Shown: positions 59,584-64,000 of the stretch, piece by piece
How positions within the stretch are numbered: position 1 is the stretch's first letter
How the letters are laid out: each line of letters begins with the position of its first letter
DNA from: Emydura subglobosa
Lineage: Eukaryota > Chordata > Testudines > Chelidae
Reading direction: 5' to 3'
Assembly: GCA_007922225.1 (NCBI GenBank)
Contig: ML679956.1
Location: 79,217,554 to 79,281,553, forward strand
DNA length: 64,000 nt
Made by a program: the position numbers and the translations under genes
The notes under the pieces: generated by a model
Seen by the model: only the letters and a program-made list of their open reading frames with translations
What the model was told of the DNA's origin: nothing
Database searches by the model: none

Positions 59584-59825
59584 GGGCTTGTCTTCACGTA
59601 CAGCGTTGCAGCTGTGCCACTGTAGCACTTTGGTAAAGATGCTACTATGCCAGCAGCGTAGTTAATCCACCTCCCTGAGAGGTGGTAGCTATGTCGCTTC
59701 TCCCGTCGAGGTAGTGCTGTCTAGACATGGAGGGGGGGTTGATACAAGTCACTCAGGGGTGTGGATTTTTCACACCCCATGGCGACGTAGTTATACCTCC
59801 ATAGGTCTGTAGTGTCGACCTGGCA
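59584..59825. mobile_element. Harbinger-like MITE
   Basis: It begins GGGCTTGTCTTCACGTACAG and ends GTAGTGTCGACCTGGC. The inside has TTAATCCACCTCCCTGAGAG and GGGGTGTGGATTTTTCACAC. It is related to 48622-48892 and 58631-58779. A target duplication is not clear. Confidence 0.75.
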
Positions 59826-61353
59826 ACAGTCTTCAAACAACTTCCCTACATCTCCATTCATTCCAGAAGCCAGTTCAAAGCCACCTTCCTCTTTTGCAGA
59901 GCTTGAAAGAGTTTCTCTAACACCTACAAGCTGAAAGGCTAGAGCTACTAGCCAAAGTGAAATACTCCTCCTGTGCCACCACAACCCCTTGTTCCTAAAG
60001 CAAAATAATGTAAGATTTGCTCTCTTAACGTGATCATTAAATGCTTCCCACTTGTCAATTAATTCTACATAATAACTGAGTGTAACTTACTTCATGTCTG
60101 CCTTTATTAGACCTTCTTTTGCTACTTTCTTTTCTTTTCTTTCATTGACCATATTGCATCTTTTCCTGGGTTTTCGGTGTTTTTAATTAACTCTTCTCTT
60201 TCCCCTCTCCATTCTATTTCCGTTCCCAGACCACCACTGTGTTTTCTCTCCCTGTCCTTCTTAGAGTCTATTTATCCCCCATGCCGTCCCCACCCACATA
60301 CCCATCCCTGCTTTCCTCTTGCAAAAGGAGCAATGGCTCAGGGTCACCAGTGCCACTCCTTACTGGTCTCTAGAGGAACAAACAGCAGCTGCTCTGTTCC
60401 CCATTCCTCCATCCCCTCCTCCTGCAGGCAGAGCAGTGGCTCCTCAGCACATGCTGAACTTCCATGTGGCTCTGGTGAGGGGAGTTTTTCCCCCCAAGCC
60501 TTACTTTTTAGAAGCCTCTATAGACTAAACTCAGGTGCCTGAACCTCTTCACTCCCCCCATATCTAGCACTTGCCTCTGATCTCCTCAGAATCCAGCTAC
60601 TGCGGGCAAGGGAGACTTCTCCTCTGCCGTCCAGCGAAGCCTTCTGCTCTCTCTCCACCTCAGGCCAGGTTAGCCGAGCGCTTCTCGGCTCTCTCGCCCC
60701 CGTGCGGCTCCAGGCCCCCTCCCCCGCTGGCTGATTATTAACTCCATCACAGGAGAGGCGCCTGAGACCCGCTGTGGACACGGCGGGCTGCAGTGGGTGT
60801 CTGAGGCCCCAGAAATCGAGGCAAAGCAGAGACACAAAATCTCTCAGGCCCCAGCGGGCTGAGTCCGAGCCTGCGGCGGAGTGACAGCGGGAGGGGGTGA
60901 CCGGGCCTCCCAGACCCCTCTGCCGCCGCCGGGGAACGGCTGGCCCGGCCCTGCGGAACCGGCCAGCCCAGGCCCGAGGCGGAGGGGAAGCGGGTGTTTA
61001 CCTGGCGCATGTGACAAGCTGCGGGGCCCAGCCCGGCTCCCCAGGGCGGCGGTTACACAAGCCGGGGGAAGGGCGGTGGCGACACAAGGCCTGGCGGGGG
61101 ATGGGGGGGGGGTCCGGGGCACGGCCCGATCTGCCTTTCCCCGCTGCTAGGAGACAGGCGAGCCCCCCCTTTAACGGACCCCCACCTACTGCGGGGGGGG
61201 GGAGTGCGGAGCTCCCCCAGCTCCTCCGCTCAGCCCCCGGCGCACGAAGCCGGCGGCGGGGCAGACCCGGGGGTGGGCGCCACCGCCTCAGGACGGGTCC
61301 GGCTGGGGGGCGGGGGCGAGGGCCTAGGAGGCGCGCGTGTCTCTCACACTCAC

Positions 61354-61400
61354 CTAATGAGGCGGGGGCCAGTCTCGCGCGCCGCTCGCTCAGCCTCGCT
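61354..61400 (-). other. SCAP: candidate non-coding exon 1 of SCAP (3' end at 61354)
   Basis: On the minus strand CCCGCCTCATTAG|GTGAGTGTG is a strong 5' splice site (GT at 61353-61352) inside the CpG island, about 110 bp downstream of the inverted CCAAT box. This fits a short non-coding first exon. The 5' end is unknown and 61400 is only a placeholder. An alternative donor, GCGCCAG|GTAAACACC at 61002, lies in the same island and could serve a second first exon. Confidence 0.4.
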
Positions 61401-61419
61401 CCCGGCCCGGGCCAGCGCC

Positions 61420-61432
61420 TCACCTCTGACCT
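61420..61432 (-). promoter_or_regulatory. DR1-like nuclear-receptor half-site pair
   Basis: On the minus strand AGGTCAGAGGTGA is two AGGT(C/G)A half-sites spaced by one base (DR1 pattern). It is about 65 bp upstream of the candidate exon 1 donor. Function is not shown; such pairs can occur by chance in GC-rich DNA. Confidence 0.35.
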
Positions 61433-62030
61433 CTCCCCCCTCACCCGCTCCGCCTCCCACCAATCCGAACCGCGCCCACCGCAGGGATGGCAACCGGGAC
61501 CCGCCCCCAACCCCCCGGCCACGACCACGCCCCCTCCCGGCCATGACCCCGCCCCTACGGGAGCGGCTTCGCGCGGCAGCTCCGCCCTCTGCCCAGAGGG
61601 GGCGGGGCGGGGCCTAGGCGCCAAGTTCGTCGCCGAGGCGAGGCGGGCTGAGGCGGCTACAAGCCGAGACAGGGCCAGGCCGGGGCTCCCTCCGCGGGCC
61701 GCGGCACCTTCCCCACGGCTGGCCCTGCTGAGGCGCCGCCGCTGGGGCCTGGCCGCCGCTGTAGCCAGCCAGGTTTAGGGACAGGCCAGGGGCTGCCCCG
61801 TCCCACCCAGGGAACAGAGCCAGGGCGCCCCGGGGCTTGCACAGGCCAGGCGCCCCTCAGCACCAGGCTCAGGGGACCCCACACGGCCCCAGGGCGAGGA
61901 CAGCACGGGGCGGTCGGCAGGGGCAGGATGCCGGCGGGTCAGCTGCAGGGTGGCACCTGGGCAAGGCAGGGGAGGAGGCACCACATCACCAGGGGCAAAG
62001 TCAAGGACGTGAGGGGACGGAGCCACCCGG

Positions 62031-62170
62031 CCCTGGGGTCCGGGACAGGATGGGTCACCTCATGGCCCCAGCCATGGGACGCCACATGGCCCTGGGGTCC
62101 GGGACAGGACATCACGTGGCACTGGGGTCCGGGACAGGATGGGTCACCTCACAGCCCCGGGGACAGGACC
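62031..62170. repeat. GC-rich minisatellite (three units)
   Basis: CTGGGGTCCGGGACAGGA occurs three times (near 62033, 62092 and 62122). The first and third copies are followed by TGGGTCACCTCA and the second by the related CATCACGTGG. Spacing is about 30-60 bp. It lies just upstream of the CpG island. Confidence 0.8.
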
Positions 62171-64000
62171 GGGCTGAGATGGTGCTGCCGTCAGGGATGG
62201 GCTGCCCTGTGGCACCGGGAGCTGGAAACCAGGCAGCGACCGGGGCAGGAAGCACCAGCGCTGAGTTACTTGCATTACCGCAGCATGAAGGCTGCCCCAG
62301 GGTGCTGTGCACATCTGCTGTGGTACAAACCAGGTGTGGCTGTGGTGAGGTACCACACCATGACACGTACGGCGACCCGTTCAGGAGAGTGCATCATTCT
62401 GTGCGGGGTTAGCTGGTTGGATTGGGCTATAGTTCAAGGCTCCATGCCAGGCCATCTTGGTCAGGTCAATACGTAATAATACCCCCTACTGCCAGGGACT
62501 AGGTCCATGCCCTGTTCTATGTCTCACAGGATGGCCTCCAGGCTGTCAGTCCTTGAAAGTAGTGCTGCAGTTATGATGCTATAGGTGTGGGCACAAAGGG
62601 GAGTCTAAATACACTCTGGGACAAACAGAAGCATATGATAAAGCCATCTGTATTATTTAGAAGTATATTATTTTCCTGATTTTTATTTATGTATATGCAC
62701 AATTTCTTTCAATTCTTCCCTCACTGTTGCTGGAGAAGTCAGAAAGGGGACCAGGTCAGCACCAAGGGAAATATGAGGCTTTTCAATTTGCCATCATTAC
62801 CTCCCCCTGCCTGTAGCTGACAGAGTCTGGGCAAGGGTGGAACATTATGATGCTACAGTATCTACATGTTAGTTTCTGCAGAATTTAAACTGCTATTTAA
62901 AAAAAAAGAAAACAGCCTCATGGTTATGAAGACGACTTCCCAAGCTGATTTGCTATAAAGTTGTCCGTCCAAAGATAGCACCAGGAAATGCGAACTGCCC
63001 CATCCAGCTCAGGGTGATGTCAGCCCTGACTCCTACTGCCACTCCATGGAGGGAAGCCAGTTTCATAGCGGGAAGGCTGCACCATGAAATGAAGGGACTA
63101 ACTCTCTTACACCCTGATCCTGTCTGTGTGCGTGTGTGTGTCTCTTAGCTGGAACTCATCTAATGGAGGCAGGGTCTGACCTTTCCTCTCACACTGAAGA
63201 GGTCATTCTGGCAGATGAGGTTACAGTTGTGACAGACAGGCTGAACCAATAAGGGATTATTAGAACATTTCAACAGGTCAGAGACACACATGGTGCCTGC
63301 AAGTAATCAGCTCATAGCTCTGGTCTTCTGTAGCACAGCTAGGACAAAGTAACTATGTCAGTGTGACTGGGTCATCATGACTTCCCAGGACTCTGTGCAG
63401 GAGGTCATCGCAAAGTGCAGCTGCCCAATGATCTGCCAGGACGCCAGGAAAGAGGACATGCTGCCAGTTTCATGCAATTTAGCTAAACTATCTTTGGACT
63501 AGTTTTCAAAAGTACGACATCGTTTCTGTACAAATGTGGTGCCATTAGAATGAGAGCAGGGTTGGAGCTCAGCCAATAGCAGATAACTTAGGTCATGTAG
63601 TTCCCATAAGAACATCTTGCAGAGGCAGCAGAAGCCACACCTGGAAAACAAAGGCATTCCTGTGCCCAACCTGCACAAGACAATGGTCAGAGACAGTGAA
63701 AGGAGGGTGTTATTCACAGGGAAGAGAAGGAAGGCCAAGGAATGGTGGAGGAAAGAAGCAGAGGAAAGAAGATTGAAGCAAAGAAGCAGAAATTGAAGGG
63801 AAGAGATGGAATAGAAAAAGGTACCAGGTACCTCTCCAATGCTCTTCTTTCCGGGCACATTTTTCCCATCTGCTCAAGTGGGGCTGAAAAATTCCACATT
63901 ATGCACAGCACTAACCTCTGTATCCTGCAGTTTGCTGTGGCTTAAGTTATTTTATGCCTGCCCTCCAAGAGTTCCCCTAATCAGGGGATGGAGCATCTTT
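62171..64000. other. upstream intergenic flank, nothing recognised
   Basis: No exon, RNA gene or clear transposon is visible. There is a short TG run near 63127-63142 and A-rich bits near 62898. In mammals ELP6 lies upstream of SCAP in the same orientation, so its 3' end might lie beyond 64000; nothing of it is seen here. Confidence 0.5.

Larger units (their letters stand above)
34320..61353 (-). other. SCAP: SCAP intron 1 (about 27 kb, upper border inferred)
   Basis: This lies between the start-codon exon and the CpG island that probably holds the non-coding first exon. If the alternative donor at 61001 is used, the intron is about 350 bp shorter. Transposon copies in it are listed separately. 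I recognise nothing in 40884-42359, 42780-44109, 45750-47811, 48893-51949, 52476-54588, 54992-55739, 56066-56759, 57049-58021, 58780-59583 or 59826-60849. The last of these is pyrimidine-rich around 60180-60540. No coding exon of another gene is visible. Confidence 0.6.
60850..61760. promoter_or_regulatory. CpG island, probable SCAP promoter
   Basis: The stretch is dense in CpG, unlike the rest of the window. It lies upstream of the SCAP start-codon exon on the transcribed (minus) strand side, at a plausible distance for the long first intron. GC boxes are visible (GGGGCGGGGC at 61600-61612, ACGCCCCC near 61527, CCCCGCCCC near 61547), plus an inverted CCAAT box (CCAAT at 61460-61464 on plus). 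No TATA box is evident. The same island may also start divergent transcripts. Assignment to SCAP rests on position. Confidence 0.75.

Noticed and set aside
60180..60542. 121-codon plus-strand frame upstream of the CpG island
   Set aside because: It is a Ser/Pro/Leu-rich product of a pyrimidine-rich tract without domain or splice support.
60998..61624. 208-codon open frame on the minus strand in the CpG island
   Set aside because: Same low-complexity GC-rich composition. It runs through the candidate splice donor at 61353 and has no recognisable domain.
60897..61778. 293-codon open frame on the plus strand across the CpG island
   Set aside because: The peptide is Pro/Arg/Gly/Ala-rich with no domain, and several overlapping long frames exist on both strands. 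This is typical of stop-poor GC-rich promoter DNA.
61837..62476. Two long plus-strand frames (191 and 182 codons)
   Set aside because: They are created by a minisatellite (CTGGGGTCCGGGACAGGA units) translated in two frames; no domain.
63499..63858. 119-codon minus-strand frame rich in Leu/Phe/Ser
   Set aside because: The composition reflects a pyrimidine-rich strand. No domain is visible and it lies in intergenic flank.
1..64000. tRNA, rRNA, CRISPR array, operon or bacterial-type system
   Set aside because: I saw no cloverleaf with A and B boxes, no regularly spaced identical repeats with unique spacers, and no compact gene clusters. Long introns and LINEs mark a vertebrate nuclear locus.

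Overview
The window is vertebrate genomic DNA: a large, intron-rich, repeat-laden stretch of a single-copy gene. The one protein-coding gene I can recognise is SCAP (SREBP cleavage-activating protein, the cholesterol-sensing escort of SREBP), on the minus strand. Its first four coding exons lie at 34093-34214 (start codon), 4002-4131, 2624-2781 and 63-283. They join in phase, have canonical GT/AG borders, and together encode residues 1 to about 210: the first membrane segment and much of the first luminal loop. The rest of the gene lies beyond position 1. A CpG island at about 60,850-61,760 is the likely SCAP promoter and non-coding first exon, giving an intron 1 of about 27 kb and an intron 2 of about 30 kb.

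The repeat content points to a sauropsid, most likely a turtle. There are many CR1 LINEs (several ending in the ATTCTATG 3' signature), Harbinger-like MITEs with 3-bp TWA target duplications, hAT MITEs with 8-bp duplications, a Tigger-like TA-flanked element and old MIR/L2-like fragments. There are no Alu, B1 or L1-type elements. The order is inferred from repeat style and the species cannot be named.

Layout: 1-4,131 holds exons 5, 4 and 3 with short introns, including a 170-bp direct duplication in intron 4. 4,132-34,092 is intron 2, with paired inverted LTR-like copies (8.1-9.3 kb and 28.2-29.3 kb), a decayed PIF/Harbinger transposon (17.5-19.2 kb), a CR1-in-CR1 nest (23.7-27.4 kb) and a decayed retroelement RT (32.4-33.0 kb). 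34,093-34,319 is exon 2, whose presumed 5' UTR carries three short upstream ORFs. 34,320 to about 61,350 is intron 1, with a near-full-length CR1 of about 4.5 kb (34.95-40.88 kb) split by a hAT element and a second CR1, plus several MITEs. 61.4-64 kb is upstream flank with a GC-rich minisatellite.

I found no tRNA or rRNA gene, CRISPR array, operon or previously undescribed gene system. Most long ORFs in the window are repeat fragments, CpG-island artefacts or non-coding. The most informative material is the SCAP exon structure, the uORFs and the nested transposon stratigraphy. All calls were made by eye, without database searches; exon borders are firm and repeat borders approximate.
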